From NCBI GenBank assembly GCA_036873135.1, contig JAPTYO010000009.1:22465756-22529755 (forward strand): a DNA stretch of 64,000 bases, written 5' to 3'. Origin of the DNA: Clarkia xantiana subsp. parviflora (lineage: Eukaryota > Streptophyta > Magnoliopsida > Myrtales > Onagraceae). The position numbers and the translations under genes are program-made. The notes beneath the pieces were generated by a model. The model saw only the letters and a list, made by a program, of their open reading frames with translations, made no database searches and had not been told where the DNA came from. This document shows, piece by piece, positions 36,216 through 48,824 of this stretch. The stretch's first letter is position 1; each line of letters begins with the position of its first letter.

Positions 36216-36831
36216 AGCAACCAGCGCACGCACTGGCCTTGTGCAATGAAGCACCTTGCATGATGCGTTGTGTCATGCGTAAGGCATAGTGCTTACCAAA
36301 TAATTTGGTCCGCACACTAACGCCCAGGCAGACCAAGTAACTTGGTCCGTGGGGCACTCATGTGAGGCATTTCTGGACCGCTCGACCAACACCTTACATA
36401 CATACTTATATGGTTTTTTCACACCCCGCTTAGACCATTTCGAGCACATATATCGACATGGTGTTTTTACACCTCGTAGGTATATCTATATGGAGTTTTT
36501 ACACCTTGCAGTCATATCTATATGGGATTTTACACCTCGCAGGCATATCTATATGGTTTTTTTTTTTACACCAATGTTTGGTGTTTTCACACCTCGCAGA
36601 CATATCTACATGGTGTTCACACCTCGATTAAACCATTTCAGGTATGTAAAGCAACATCTTTGACACGTTGATAATGGTATCGTCCAAAAAGATCCACACG
36701 AAATCGTTAACCCCTCTGATCGCAGAAACGTGCTCGACACAACTCGAGTCTAAAGCAACATCGTTGTAATCCGGGAATAGGATAAACATATCCTGACTTG
36801 GTAACTTTTTGGTAACATGGATAGGGGTGGC

Positions 36832-37891
36832 AATCGAATCGTGTCGTGTCTATTCGTGTCGTGTCGCTAGTGACACACGTGTCTACTCGTGTCGTGTCAA
36901 AACGTGTTCATCCTATTTTCGTGTCGTATCGTGTCACCAAATTATCGTGTCGTGTCCGTGTGACATGCGTGTGACATGATAAGTGATATCTCAGGAAAAT
37001 CAGTAATGCTAATATTACGCATTTGGCCCGTTTTTTTTTTTTTACAAATATTACGAAATTATCCATAATGAACCAACATCACTTTTTGATAAATAAATTC
37101 ATCATTTTTTTTAATTAGTATAAATGTTGTGGGCCCGTGGTGCAGCCCGTGGTGCAGTGAATATGGGTAATAATGTAAATATATTAGGGATGGACATGGA
37201 ACCGGTCCGGGCCAGACCGGATCTGGCCCGGATCAGAACTTGTTTAAACAGTTCCGGTCAAGTCCGGTCCAAATTTTGTATTGGCTAAGATATAAAAGAG
37301 AAAAAATAGTCTGGTTCGGGACCAGTTCTGGACTATTTTGTTAAAAATAGTCCGGCTCGATTCAAACCGGTTCTTCCAATTTTTATATATAAACCTACAC
37401 TAAATTTAAAAAAAAAAAAAATCCAAAACCATTCTGGTCCGGTCCAAAACCAGTTCGGTCCAGTTCAAGACCGGTTCCAAAGAAGTATACTAACGGTTCT
37501 TGGTTAGCTTCTCCACTTGAAAACCTTGTTTGTTTGGAACGGGTCCGAAATGTACCAGTTCTAAACGATCTGGTCGGATCGGTTTTTTTGTCATCCCTAA
37601 AATATATATTAATTTAAGGGCTTAGTTGCAATATTGAAAATGATGAGGTCTATATATGTAAATATTGAATTTTAAACAACCGTGTATATTCGTGTTTAGC
37701 CGTGAAATCGTGTCTATTCGTGTTTTAATCGTGAACATGCAGCTCTGAGCTACACGGACATGCTTATAGTCGTGTATATTCGTGTCAGAGAGTTGTTTAG
37801 ATACGGACCGTGTCGTGTCGTGTCAGAGATGTGAAAAAACAGCTCAAATACAGCTCGTGTATTCGTGTCGTGTCAGAAATTGCAACACCTA
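36832..37891. mobile_element. hAT-type element in LARD2 5' LTR (outer)
   Basis: Ends TAGGGGTGGCAAT and, inverted, TAGGTGTTGCAAT, flanked by the exact 8-bp duplication AACATGGA (36824-36831 and 37892-37899). Both arms are packed with sub-terminal CGTGTCGTGTC motifs. Without the inner insertion it is about 637 bp and non-coding. The interrupted LTR continues directly on both sides. Confidence 0.92.
37185..37599. mobile_element. hAT-type element nested in the outer hAT element
   Basis: 415 bp with ends TAGGGATG, flanked by the exact 8-bp duplication AAATATAT (37177-37184 and 37600-37607). The interior is rich in CCGGTCCGG-like motifs in both orientations. It inserted into the outer hAT element after the latter inserted into LARD2. 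Confidence 0.92.
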
Positions 37892-38288
37892 AACATGGAT
37901 GGTAAAGCCTTATAAATACCCAACTACCTCCACCATTTAGAGGTTGTTATATATATATATACTATGCTCTTACTTTATCTCTCTACAATAGAGAACTGAT
38001 TTAAGCGTCAGAGTGGGTTTACCGAGCTACGGCCTGGTTCATCCCTTCTTGCATGAAGACCAACGAATGCCACATGCATTAAAAAGGCGCTACAGGTGCT
38101 ACAAGGGTGCCATAGACGTTGCAAGGCGAACATACACTACAGGTGCACGGACATTACAAGACGAACGAACGTCGTAAGGAAAACGGACTTTGCGAAGCAA
38201 GCTGGCGTTACACAACGAATATATGTTATGACACATAGAGAAGAGAATCGACTAACTGAAATTAAGCTCACCGAAGCAAGATCCAACA

Positions 38289-38306
38289 TTGACGCCGTCT
38301 AAGTGA
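38289..38306 (+). other. LARD2 primer-binding site, degenerate
   Basis: TTGACGCCGTCTAAGTG directly after the 5' LTR corresponds to TTGGCGCCGTCTGTGG in the G elements, with several changes. Confidence 0.55.
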
Positions 38307-39989
38307 TTTGAACAAAAAGCCAAATCTTACCTTCTGGGAAAAATTACTTCCATCAACATAATCAACGAAGGCTTTATATTCGAAAGATAAACAAAGAATG
38401 CAAGAAGGATATATGCATCTCAAACGAAGAAGAGACCTGATTAACACCAAAGGAATATAAGGCTGACATGAGAAACTTTCTAAGCATTGGGGGCAAACAC
38501 ACCACCAATCACACTCAAGTAAAAAAAACAATTAAACTTGAAGCACTACATTCGTAGTGGTTACAACTGTCTACCCATACAACGGGGCTTAGGGGCGTAA
38601 CACAATCGACATCCATGAAATCAGCGCGTCGATAGTGGACTAGAAGATGTATGTTATATCAACGCTTTATGCTTCAACACCAAAAGAAGAACACGGCCTC
38701 CCATGGCAGCTGAAAGAGCTAAAAGAGATAGAATTGAATGGTTTGGAAAAGATAGTCAAAATTAATGTCTAACTTCGAGAAGGGGAGAAAAACGCTATTG
38801 CCAATCTATAGTGGAAGAAGCTTGTCTGGTCGTCAATCAAATACAACGGCCTGTAAAAAATCGACACTCAAACATCAACATATCGTCATCGGGGCGGCAA
38901 AACCCAATTTCAACTCTTTCAATGCTAAGTGAACCACGATATTGGAACACACCCACATAGCATACGTCGTGGAAAGTGGATGACCAAAAGAGAGAAATCA
39001 ATCAAATGTCGTAAACTCAATTTCGGGGGTATCCGCCTCGACTAAGCTAACATATCATACTGGTACAACATTAATGGTATCATTATTATGACAGGAGAAG
39101 TAGTCGCAACAAGTATTTCCACGCTCGGCGCGAAATTGTTACCACGGCTCGATCAAATGAGGCACATGAACAAAATAAAGCAACAAGGATCTTAGGAATA
39201 AAGGAAATCGTACAACTATAATGGAAACGAGCATTGTAAAACAAAGAAAGGAGTAAAAATCACCTCGAGGATCAAGAAAAAATCGATTAACACTTACTCG
39301 GACCAAACCGAGCCGAACCCCACAAGCTAGAGTGAATTGCGCGAGAAACCAGATTGCACGACAAGACCAAACCCCGCATAGCCGCGCGAGTCAGAACACA
39401 AACTGCGTGACTGAAGCGAGCCCACCCCCGACGAACTACGCGACCAAAAACGAGCCGCATCTCCGACAAACCATGCGAGCTCCGACCAAATTGAGCTGCA
39501 CAAGCTAACTCAACAACCCCCTAAAGGTGAAATCCAAAGAAATTTCTAAAGTGTTTCGTACTAAGGAAAGCTGGAAGAAAGGAAGTAAGACATTCACTAC
39601 GAGGAGTAATTGACATATCAAACATACACATGCCTCCTCAAGGTCACACTGGAATTATCAACGCTCGCGTCAAGCGAGAAGACGAGGAAGAAGAAGATCG
39701 CATATTCTACCTTAGGGTAACAAAATACCGCGCAATGGTTGACATACAGGGAACCAACATCAATCGTCATTTGTTAAAATATCAATGGTCCATTAAGAAA
39801 GATCATACAACATTGACCATCTCCTAGATGGAGAACGATGCTTTCACAAGGAAGAAACATCAACTAACAATACGAATGTCATAAGGTCAGGGGCACAACA
39901 AGAACGCCTACAGGGAATCAAGTTGTCAAAGGGAAAAAGATGCTAAAAAAAAGTAATCATCGCACCTTTACCCAAAGAACAAACTACCT
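38307..39989 (+). other. LARD2 internal region, non-coding
   Basis: No gag or pol motif is readable. Sequence at about 39290-39620 (CGCGAG-rich, then CCCCCTAAAGGTGAAA) recurs in diverged form at about 43930-44190 on the other side of the tandem array. Confidence 0.5.
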
Positions 39990-40119
39990 CCCAAAAAGGG
40001 AAGGGCCATATAAGATAGCGTCGATGCCAATAATCGACACATACCATCTAGAAGACAAATATGAAAACGCGTCAATAAAAACATTTAGCGAGGGACCCGT
40101 GAATGCGTTTCATGCCTAA
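39990..40119 (+). pseudogene. gypsy integrase C-terminal remnant in LARD2
   Basis: The frame reads LPPKREGPYKIASMP, then DTYHLED, then ends NAFHA followed by TAA at 40117-40119. This matches the integrase tail of G2 (VPKWEGPYIVIGIP, then YRLED, then NAEHLKKFYA and stop). The GPY motif and the LED motif are correctly spaced. It is the last coding remnant before the tandem array. Confidence 0.65.
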
Positions 40120-40249
40120 GAAAGATAGAGAGCACAAATGCTCAATGAAAGGCAAGGAATTAGCAGTGCATCCAAAGTGCACTCTGGATTATCACCCGAG
40201 GGAAGAATGACGCATCTACAAGCCCTACCTGGGAAAAACCCAAGTAATG

Positions 40250-41720
40250 GATATACATATAAACGCATTTTGAGTTTTCACTCAAGTGTCGAATGAAGAA
40301 CACACTTTGAGTTTTTACTCAAGTGTCGATTTAAGAACACACTTCGAGTTTTTACACTAAAGCGTTGATTGAAGAATACGCTTCAATTTTTTACACTCAA
40401 CTATCAAATGAAGAATAAACTTACACTCAAGTTTCAAACGAAGAATACGCTTTGAGTTTTTACACTCAAGCGTCGATCGAAGAATACACTTCAAGTTTTT
40501 ACTCAAGTTTCAAATGAAGAATACGCTTTGAGTTTTTACTCAAGCGTCGAACGAAAAACACGCTTCGAGTTATTACACTCAAGTGTCAAACGAAGAATAC
40601 AGTTTGAGTTTTTACACACAAGCGTCGATCGAAGAATACGCTTCGAGTTTTCACGCTCAAGTATCAAATGAAGAATACACTTAGAGTTTTTACACTCAAG
40701 TGTCAAACGAAGAATACGCTTCGAGTTTTACACTCAAGCGTCGATTGAAGAATACACTTTGAGTTTTTACACTCAAGTGTCAAATGAAGAATACGCTTAG
40801 AGTTTTTAGACTCAAGTGTCAAATGAAGAATACACTTCGAGTTTTTACACTCAAGCGTCAATCGAAGAATACGCTTCGACTTTTTACTAAAGTGTTAAAT
40901 GAAGAATACGCTTCGAGTTTTTACTCAAGTGTCGAACGAAAAACACGCTTCGAGTTTTTACACTCAAGTGTCAAACGAAGAATACGCTTTGAGTTTTTAC
41001 ACTCAAGCATCGATCAAAGAATACACTTTGAGTTTTCACACTCAAGTATCAAATGAAGAATACGCTTCGAGTTTTTAAATGTCGATTGAAAAATACACTT
41101 TGAGTTTTTACACTCAAGCGTCAATTGAAGAATATACTTCGAGTTTTTACACTCAAACGTCGATTGAAGAATACGCATCGAGTTTCTACACTCAAGCGTC
41201 GATTGAAGAATACGCTTTGAGATTTCACTCAAGTGTTGAATGAAACACGAGTTTAGAGTTTCACTCAAGTGTCGAATGAAACATGCGCTTTGAGTTTTCA
41301 CTCAAGTGTCGTAAGAAAGAACCCGCTTTGATTTTTCACTAAAGTGTCAAAAGAAAGAACAAGCTTTGAGGTTTCACTCAAGTGTCGTAAGAAAGAACGC
41401 GCTTTAAGTTTTCACTTAAATGTCGAAAGAAAGAATGCGTTTTGAGTTTTCACTCTTGTGTCGAATGAAACACGTGCTTTGTGTTTTCACTCAAGTTTCA
41501 AAAGAAAGAACACGCTTTGAGTTTTCACTCAAGCGTCGAAAGAAAGAACGTGCTTTGGGTTTTCACTCAAGTGTCGAAAGAAAGAACGCGATAGTTTTCA
41601 CTCAAGTGTCAAATGAAACACGCACTTTGAGTTTTCACTCAAGTGTCGAATAAAAGAAAGCGCTTTGAGGTTTTACTCAAGCGTAGAATGAAACACGTGC
41701 TTTGAGCTATCACTCTAGTT
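40250..41720 (+). repeat. 37-42 bp tandem array in LARD2
   Basis: About 37 imperfect copies of a 37-42 bp unit of the form GAGTTTTTACACTCAAGTGTC followed by GAATGAAGAATACGCTTT. The unit shifts gradually: the first two thirds use GAAGAATACGC, the last third GAAAGAACGCGC. Open frames in either strand encode only the repeat. The array follows the integrase remnant, as expected for a 3'UTR array. Confidence 0.9.
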
Positions 41721-44700
41721 TTGAAGGAACAATGTTTTTCAAGCACCGCCTTGGGAAAAAAAAAACCAAGTAGTGGATATCTATTAACACGTTTTGAACG
41801 ATCTTTCAAGTATCGAACGGACAACCTTCCTTCGAGCTCTAACTCATAAAAACGCGAGTAACAACAATTTTTTATCACACGATGGACTATTACCTGAATA
41901 CTACAACACACACCTTAAAGTCTACTACAAGAAGAACAAAAGACGATCATATGTAATAACATGTGCCCTAAAGAGGCCAACCAACAAGTGGTACACGCAC
42001 TGAAATCAAGAAGACCATCATCAACATCGAGTCAAGTGAACCAATATTTTACTACAAGGAGCTATACAACTCCAATCAAAGCATGAAAGACATCATCCAC
42101 TTGGTATACACTATAAGTAACGGTCGCATAATGACATTCCCTGCTTGAAGGAAAAACTCCAAGTAGCAGGCGAAAAGCAGTATCCCCTCAATCAAGAAGA
42201 AAGTTCCAAACAACGAACAAGAGGGAAAACAAAGAAACAACACACATACAAAGTGTCATCCAAGACATGCATTGTTCGAAAGAAGATATTAAAATTGCAA
42301 AAAATTATTCTAAGGATCTAGATTAAAGAAGCTCAACATATACAACTCAGAACATTCATCAAGGTTTTCACAAGAAGTATTTTCCACCAATTTTCCGAGC
42401 AGGCGCGTACAACTCGGACTAAAACGAGCCAAACATACATACAACGCTTGAAACAAAGTGGTGTGAAAAGTATCACTCTAAGCAAATAACTAAATTCATT
42501 TGAAGATGTGGATAAGATTAACAACACTCATGCCAACTAGAGTCATCAACAAAGTCGAACTAAGAAGAAAGCAATAAAAACGCCCAAAGCTAGAATTATA
42601 CGAGGCGACACTCTACATCAAAATATTTTCTCAATAATCGAAAGATACCACAAGAGTGAATGGTTAAAGAAGAACCAACAAAATTTATACGCAACCTCTC
42701 ATCGCGATAACAGGGCAATGATCCCAAAATAAACCACAACCCAAAATATGATGCGGCATAGTCGAAGGAGTCAATACAAAGAATGCCTAATAAAAGAAAC
42801 ACCTTCGGTGTCATCACCAAGTCTGCAACCGAAACACCTCACCAATAATAAGCTAACGCGCCTCCGTGCATAGGAACCAATGAATGAGCGCTTCTCAAAA
42901 GGAAGGCCGAGACAAGAAAAATGTACAAAGGATGGCAAGTGCCTCAGACATATTTAGAAAACAACGATACGCCTCATCTTCAGAGATGGAAGAAAATTTT
43001 GAAGTTCTTCAAAACGACTACGGGGGCATATTTTACTCCCTTATGTAGGAAATCATTCACGGATTCAAATCACCAATGAAGAAAAACGTATGAGTGCGAG
43101 CGCCTTTCCTCGCAAGGGAACACAAGCTAACTCAACATAGGGGCCGACCTCTCTTTACCTTTTAAGGAATACAAAAAAGGAAAGAACAACAACATACCAA
43201 GTTTGAGAAAGGATTAAGTATAAGCACTCGAGCTTTAAAGAGCGTCAACTCAATAGCACAAGAAATTCAAATATACTCAAGAAGTCGGAATCCTACTTTT
43301 TTTTGGGAGGGGGGGTAGAAAATCCAGTGAAGAAATGACACCTACAAATACGCGAATGCCAACTTCTAATAGTCTTGCCCCTACTAGGGAGCAACAACGC
43401 CCCCAATAGCCAACATCGACGTCTCCTTTAAGAAGATGAAAAAGATAATCAAGGAAGAGAGGAAACCTCACAACATCTACACGAGAAGAATATGGTTAAG
43501 TATAACAAAGCATATAGATGAGACAGAAAACAAGTAAAAACTTGGAAGCGCTACCTCAACGATAAAGAGATGACCCCTTGAATGAAATCGACTCGTTGGG
43601 GGGGGGGGGGGGGGGGAAGCTCTCTGGGAATGATCGACGCAACAAGGAATACTCAGAATCAATCTCATCATCATACATCAACCTCATCCTTAGAGGGGGA
43701 AACATGCGCCTCAACGTCGCACATCAACTTTTCTCCCTTACCCGTGGAAGGAGCAACGAGTATCTTTCAATGTCACACGCTAAAACTTTTTTCTTACTCT
43801 TGGAAGGAAAATTGACGAAAGAGAGGAATAAAGAATTCACAAAATTCAATGCCATGGGAACCACTAGAACACCAACGATGGACACGAGTTGTTCACAATG
43901 TCCAAGCCACAAAGAATAAGGAAAATACACACGACACTACTCGAAGCCAAACCGCGCGAACCAAGGCCTGCGAGCTGAAGAGAACCACGCGAGTTAAGCC
44001 GCTCGAGTCTCATCCCCCAATCCGTGTGAATAGGCCATCCGAACCAAGTCGCATGAGCCACACACCAAGCTACACAATCCGAGTTTGCACCTAAAAAAAA
44101 CTCCCTAAAGGTGAAAACCCAAGCAAAAGACTAAGTTTTTTGCACTTAGGAAAACTAGAAGGGACGAAAGGTTACAACTATGGAAAAAAGAAATACCACC
44201 AATAAAGCAACTACAAATGCGAACATCAAACAACAATCTACAATAAGCACACGAGTGCGAACAACAGAAAATGCCGATCACATTTCACAATCAAGTAAGC
44301 ATCTATCAACAAAAGCACATTTGTTGATATCAAGGCTATCGCCACTAAATAACCACAAACGGCTGAGGCATGAAAGGTATGATGCAACCGCGCAAATTGC
44401 TCACTTCATACCAAACTCTCCAATGCTCGCACTAAAACCAGACTTTGCCCGGATCAATGAGTAGAGACCAGTTAGAGCAATATAAAACCACTACTATTGC
44501 CACAGAGCGCATACGATTGACCCTTGAAGAGGAGCGAGACCTTACTCAACATCGACACTCAACATCCGTCTCACTCCAGTTAACTTGGGGACAAATGGCA
44601 TGATACTTATAAGAGCGATAGGAGGTTGAAAATTTACTCAACTCGAAAGAAGAAACAGATCAAGAAACAAGGCTATGTTAATACACGACTTAGGGGCAAC

Positions 44701-45515
44701 ACAAGAAAACCCACATTACCAATGACCGGAGTAACATAGGGACTGAGACCACCATAACATTCTTCCAAAGCGACTTTGGCAATGCATTAGGCAAAAATCA
44801 TCAAATAATTACAAGGAGGGCGATGCAGTTAAATGATGATCAATTTTGACACAACCCTTACTCTGCGCAATCAACGCACTCTACGCGAATCAACGCACTC
44901 CGTGTTTGAAAAAGATTACATATGCAGCACTTGAAAACCAAATCAACTATGAAGTTATCCCTACAAACCTAATGAATCTATGAATTACCTCAAGGGAAAT
45001 CGAAAAGCTATCTACTTCAGAAAGCAACGAAATAAACGACCACAATCGACAATAGGGCGCCTTGAGCGCTTAAAAATTTTTCTACTATGAACAACGACAA
45101 AAGAATACCACGGTTGACATTAAGTCACCAATGTTACTCAACAATGGCCCAAGTGAACCTTTAGATCATTCGGTCAAAGAAGAGCGGGTTCGACATCAAC
45201 AAACGCATAGGAATGACCAAAACGGAGAAGGGGTTTCACCCTCCCTTTTCGTCGTCCTTGGATGAAACTACACCAAGAGCAAACACAAGCTCATATTTTT
45301 CATGGATATCTCACAAAAAAAATAAGAAAGACTGCGCCCAATGCACGTGAAAAGTGGAATGTGGAAAATGAAGATAAAATGTGAAAAGTGAAAATGGGAG
45401 TATACAAAGAAAATGTGTAGGGTTCGCAACCCCCTTTCTCCACCATTGGGAAAAAAAACCAAAAAGCCCTAAGAAAAAATCATATATTTTTTGAACACCT
45501 AATAAACAAGAAAAT
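41721..45515 (+). other. LARD2 3' internal region, non-coding
   Basis: Stop-rich sequence without family similarity. It contains a run of 19 G (43598-43616) and the second copy of the internal duplicated block (about 43930-44190). Confidence 0.55.
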
Positions 45516-45524
45516 GAAGGAGCA

Positions 45525-46436
45525 AAAAAAAAATTAAAAAAATTAAAACGCTCTCAATTCTCTCTAAAAGTTAGGGTTTCTTCAGTGTTCCAACCGTCGG
45601 AGGGTCGGCTACGGCTGCCACGCCCGGCCTCTTGTATCCAACTCCGGTGAGTTTTCATCCTAATAACTAGTCCTTTGGCAGTTGAGGATGTCCACAGCGA
45701 GATCTCTGCTCTTTTACCTTCGTTCATTTTCCTTTTTTCGGGTCTCTGCTCCTTCGGCGATCCTCTCCAAGCAACTGGTAGTCCAGGCACACTTCAAAGA
45801 TTTCTAATCTCAATCCGACCATAGGTATATAAAATTAACTTCCAGATCGAGTAGATCTAGTAGTTTACGGAGTAGATCTGGTTCGGATCAGTGGCTCGGA
45901 GGTGAAAACTTGCATTTTGGGCGTCTCCCTCGATGGTTGTTGGCTGTTTGGTGGCTGGGTCATCAATTTTCAGGTGAAGACCGTGTCTTTGTGGATGTTG
46001 ACGAGAAATTTAGGTGTTTTGGCAGTAAATACTAGCAATGCAGCGGTCAAGCTCAACTCGGCTAGGGCGAGCTATGATCTAATCATAGTACTAGATCTGG
46101 TAAATACGTATGTTCGACAGTTCTCTTTATTCAGAGGGATCGACATGCTTCTGATACCCGAATTCAAGGACAATATTCGTCTGTTGGCCTCCTTGTGGAG
46201 CCCAGAACATGCACCGAAGGTATTTTTACCTTCACTATTTCAGAGTTCTTGCTCCTTAACTTTTGAGACAGTTGAATATCTGTTATTTATTAGACCTGTA
46301 TTAGGCTTGATGGAAATCACTTTCTTTGAGTTTATTTTTTTGATTTAGTTTGTTGCTCTTGGTACTTTTATTGTTTTGGTTGTAACTTTTCTTATTAATG
46401 AGTTATTCTATTACCGAGCAAAAAAAAGAAAAAGGG
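45525..46436 (+). mobile_element. probable retroposed segment with poly(A)-like tail
   Basis: Differs in composition from the surrounding LARD2 sequence. It contains an mRNA-leader-like start (CTCTAAAAGTTAGGGTTTC), a 148-codon frame (45902-46348, unknown protein), a T-rich 3' region and an A-rich end (GAGCAAAAAAAAGAAAAAGG). It is flanked by the 9-bp direct repeat GAAGGAGCA (45516-45524 and 46437-46445). This is the pattern of an L1-type target-primed insertion: a processed host transcript, a SINE or a short LINE. The A-rich start (45525-45546) is unusual for such an insertion. Confidence 0.5.
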
Positions 46437-46445
46437 GAAGGAGCA

Positions 46446-46571
46446 CGCTCGACCCATATAAAAAGAAACATGAGGATGACAGAAATGGCACAACATCAGA
46501 TAATAGGGCTCCTTCCAATCTACAAGAAGAAGCAAAGCAAACACGAGGCATTCACTTAGCTTGGGGGAAAA
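46446..46571 (+). other. LARD2 end of internal region with polypurine tract
   Basis: Short non-coding stretch ending in GGGGGAAAA just before the 3' LTR, the likely plus-strand primer. Confidence 0.55.
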
Positions 46572-48309
46572 TGATGGATATACACCCAATTATCACTAAC
46601 ACATCGAATGCGAGTAACAAGACCTCCGGCTTGGCAAGTATAAATATACGACCGAGCACCCGAGGTAAGTTTACTTTTCAAAGCACACTCGCACACACGA
46701 CCCGAATAAAATTTACCCCACTTGGACCAAACCGTGCGGACCGCACGATAACACTCGCGCGGTGCTTCCTTGCATGACACCAAGTGTCATGCGTGCATTG
46801 CATAAGGCATTGCCTTATGCAAGGCACAATGCGGACCAAATAATTTAGTCCGCACAGTAACACCCAGGCGGACCAAATAACTTGGTCCGCGGCAGTCATG
46901 TGAGGCATTTTAGGCACCGCCCGACCCACACCTTACATACGTACTTATATGGTGTTTTCACACCCAGTTGGACCTTTTCGAGCACATATATCTACATGGT
47001 GTTTTTACACCTCGCAAGCATATCTATATTATACCTCGCAGGCATATCTATATGGGGTGTTTTTATACCTCGCATGCATATCTATATGGGGTTTTTACAC
47101 CTCTCAGGCATATCTATATGAGGTTTTTATACCTCACTGGTGTTGAATTTAGGGGATTAATACTACGGAAACAAAACCCTAGATACGTGCATTGTAACTA
47201 ATACGCAGCGAAATAAAGTGCACATACCTATAATGTTTCCTGTAGCCCAGGACCGTTGAAGGGAGTTCTTGATCAGCCGAACGGTTCCCGTAGAGGTTCC
47301 TGTTAGATAAGCCCTACGCGGATTATAACTCACAGCAAAGCCTTAGTAGATTCTTCGCGGTATGGATCTCTTGGAGTAAATTGCTCGACGCAATTTGACA
47401 CTTCCTTTTGGTGTTGCTAGTTTCGGCCGAACCTTGATGAATATATGGAGGAGAGATTTTTTTTTAATTTCACCACTTTGGAAGAGAGAAATAACATTAT
47501 TGCTGTGAAAAACCCTCCTTGGACTCCCTATTTATATGAGGAGTAAAGTGGACAAAAGTCCACTTTACCCCTTACTAATGTCGGCCGGCCATGTGTGTTA
47601 GGGAGGCCCAATTTTGGGCCTCCCATGTCAATTGGGATTTTAGGCCTAGCCTAAAATCCCTAATGTGACATTACCTAATTTCTTAGTTACATGGACTTAA
47701 TTAATGGGCTCCCAATTACGGCGACTCATAGTCCAATTGCTTACAACGGGCATATCTATATGGGGTTTTCACACCTCATAGACATATCTACATAGTGTTC
47801 ACACACCTCGATTAAACCCTTTTGGGTATGTAAAGTAACGGCTTAGGCACATTGATAATAGTATCGTCCAAAACGATCCACATGAACACGTAAACCCCTC
47901 CGATAGCAGAAACGAGCTCGACATAACTCGAGTCTAAAGCAACATGGCTGTAACGGGAATATGATAAACCTATCCCGGCTTGGGAACTCTTTGGTAACAG
48001 GGATAGTAAAGCCCTATAAATACCCAACTACCTCCACCATTTATAGGTCGATCTCTGTCTCTAGACTATGCTCTTACTTTATCTCTCTACAATAGAGAAC
48101 TGAGCGTCAGAGTAGGTTTACTTTGCTATGGTATAGGCGTTACAAGACGAACGGACACTGCAGGTGCATGGACGCTACAAGCCGAACGGACGCCGTAAGT
48201 CAAATTGACGCTTGGAAGCAAACGGGTGCTACAAAACGAATATACGCTATGACACGGAGAGAAGAAAATTGACTGATGAATTTCAAGCTCACTGAATCAA
48301 TATCCAATA
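46572..48309 (+). repeat. LARD2 3' LTR, interrupted
   Basis: Begins TGATGGATATACACCC and ends TATCCAATA, aligned with GATCCAACA of the 5' LTR. After removal of the solo LTR and one 5-bp repeat it is about 1,128 bp. It carries inverted GCATTGCATAAGGCA-type sequences (about 46785-46830), repeated CACCTCGCAGGCATATC units (about 46960-47140 and 47746-47815) and a TATA box (CTATAAATACCC, about 48013). Confidence 0.85.
47141..47745 (-). repeat. antisense solo LTR of a C1-related Copia family
   Basis: 605 bp from TGTTGAATTT to TTGCTTACA, a diverged relative of the antisense C1 LTR at 9249-9848: it shares the GTCGGCCGGCCATG block and GTAAAGTGGACAAAAGTCC. Flanking 5-mers are ACTGG (47136-47140) and ACGGG (47746-47750), a target duplication with one mismatch. 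LARD2 LTR repeats continue on both sides. Confidence 0.85.
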
Positions 48310-48824
48310 CCGGTTGTTTAAATGTATTATATGCCTGCAAATAAACACGAGAGCTGAATATTAAATAGCGTAATGAATCTAGGTTCACCACTACTAGTTC
48401 ATTCATTTTAAATTAGAAAAAATATTAAATTTAAGATAATTAAACACATGCTACGCAATATCCCCTTTTGTTCCGACTTTTTCTTTGATGTAGATATTTT
48501 TTTTGTGTGTTTTGACTAGTGGAGGAGTAGGGCGAGGCATGTTGGGTTAATTTCTAACCCGGTATATGGGTCAAAATTATTATTATAGAATCGTATCATC
48601 TATTTCGTGTGGCGTGACCCCGCAGGTCCCTCCATGAAGGACATAGTTTGTCATCTCCAATCATAAACTTCAAATTCACCATATTTAAATTTGAATTACA
48701 AATTACGAATCCAAGTTCGAATAAAAACAACCAAATACATCGCACATTCGAATCACAAATTACAAAGTCATCTTTAAATTCAAATTCGAATCTAAATACA
48801 AATCACTAAATATATTAAATTCAT
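48310..48824. other. DNA between LARD2 and G1, no gene seen
   Basis: AT-rich intergenic sequence. TTCAT at 48820-48824 would be the left target duplication of G1, but the right side of G1 is lost. Confidence 0.5.

Larger units (their letters stand above)
36220..38288 (+). repeat. LARD2 5' LTR, truncated and interrupted
   Basis: Aligns with the 3' LTR from about 46775 onward; the first ~200 bp are missing. It includes a short array of about 33-bp units (36430-36640, CACCTCGCAGGCATATCTAT), a TATA box (TTATAAATACCC, about 37910) and ends GATCCAACA. A hAT element (36832-37891) interrupts it. Confidence 0.8.
36220..48309 (+). mobile_element. LARD2: eroded non-coding gypsy-type LTR element
   Basis: A 5' LTR lacking its first part (36220-38288), a damaged primer-binding site (38289), an 8.3-kb internal region and a 3' LTR (46572-48309). 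The only readable coding remnant is an integrase tail (39990-40119), which precedes a large tandem array. The LTRs have diverged clearly and contain later insertions, so this is an old copy. No target duplication can be tested because the left end is missing. Confidence 0.8.

Noticed and set aside
36349..36663. 104-codon frame with repeated FTPRRHIYM-like peptides
   Set aside because: It translates the short tandem units of the LARD2 LTR and recurs in the 3' LTR.
40784..41653. Repetitive frames in the LARD2 array
   Set aside because: They only translate the 37-42 bp repeat.
43578..43919. Frames around the run of 19 G
   Set aside because: They lie in non-coding LARD2 sequence and have no similarity or codon pattern supporting a gene.
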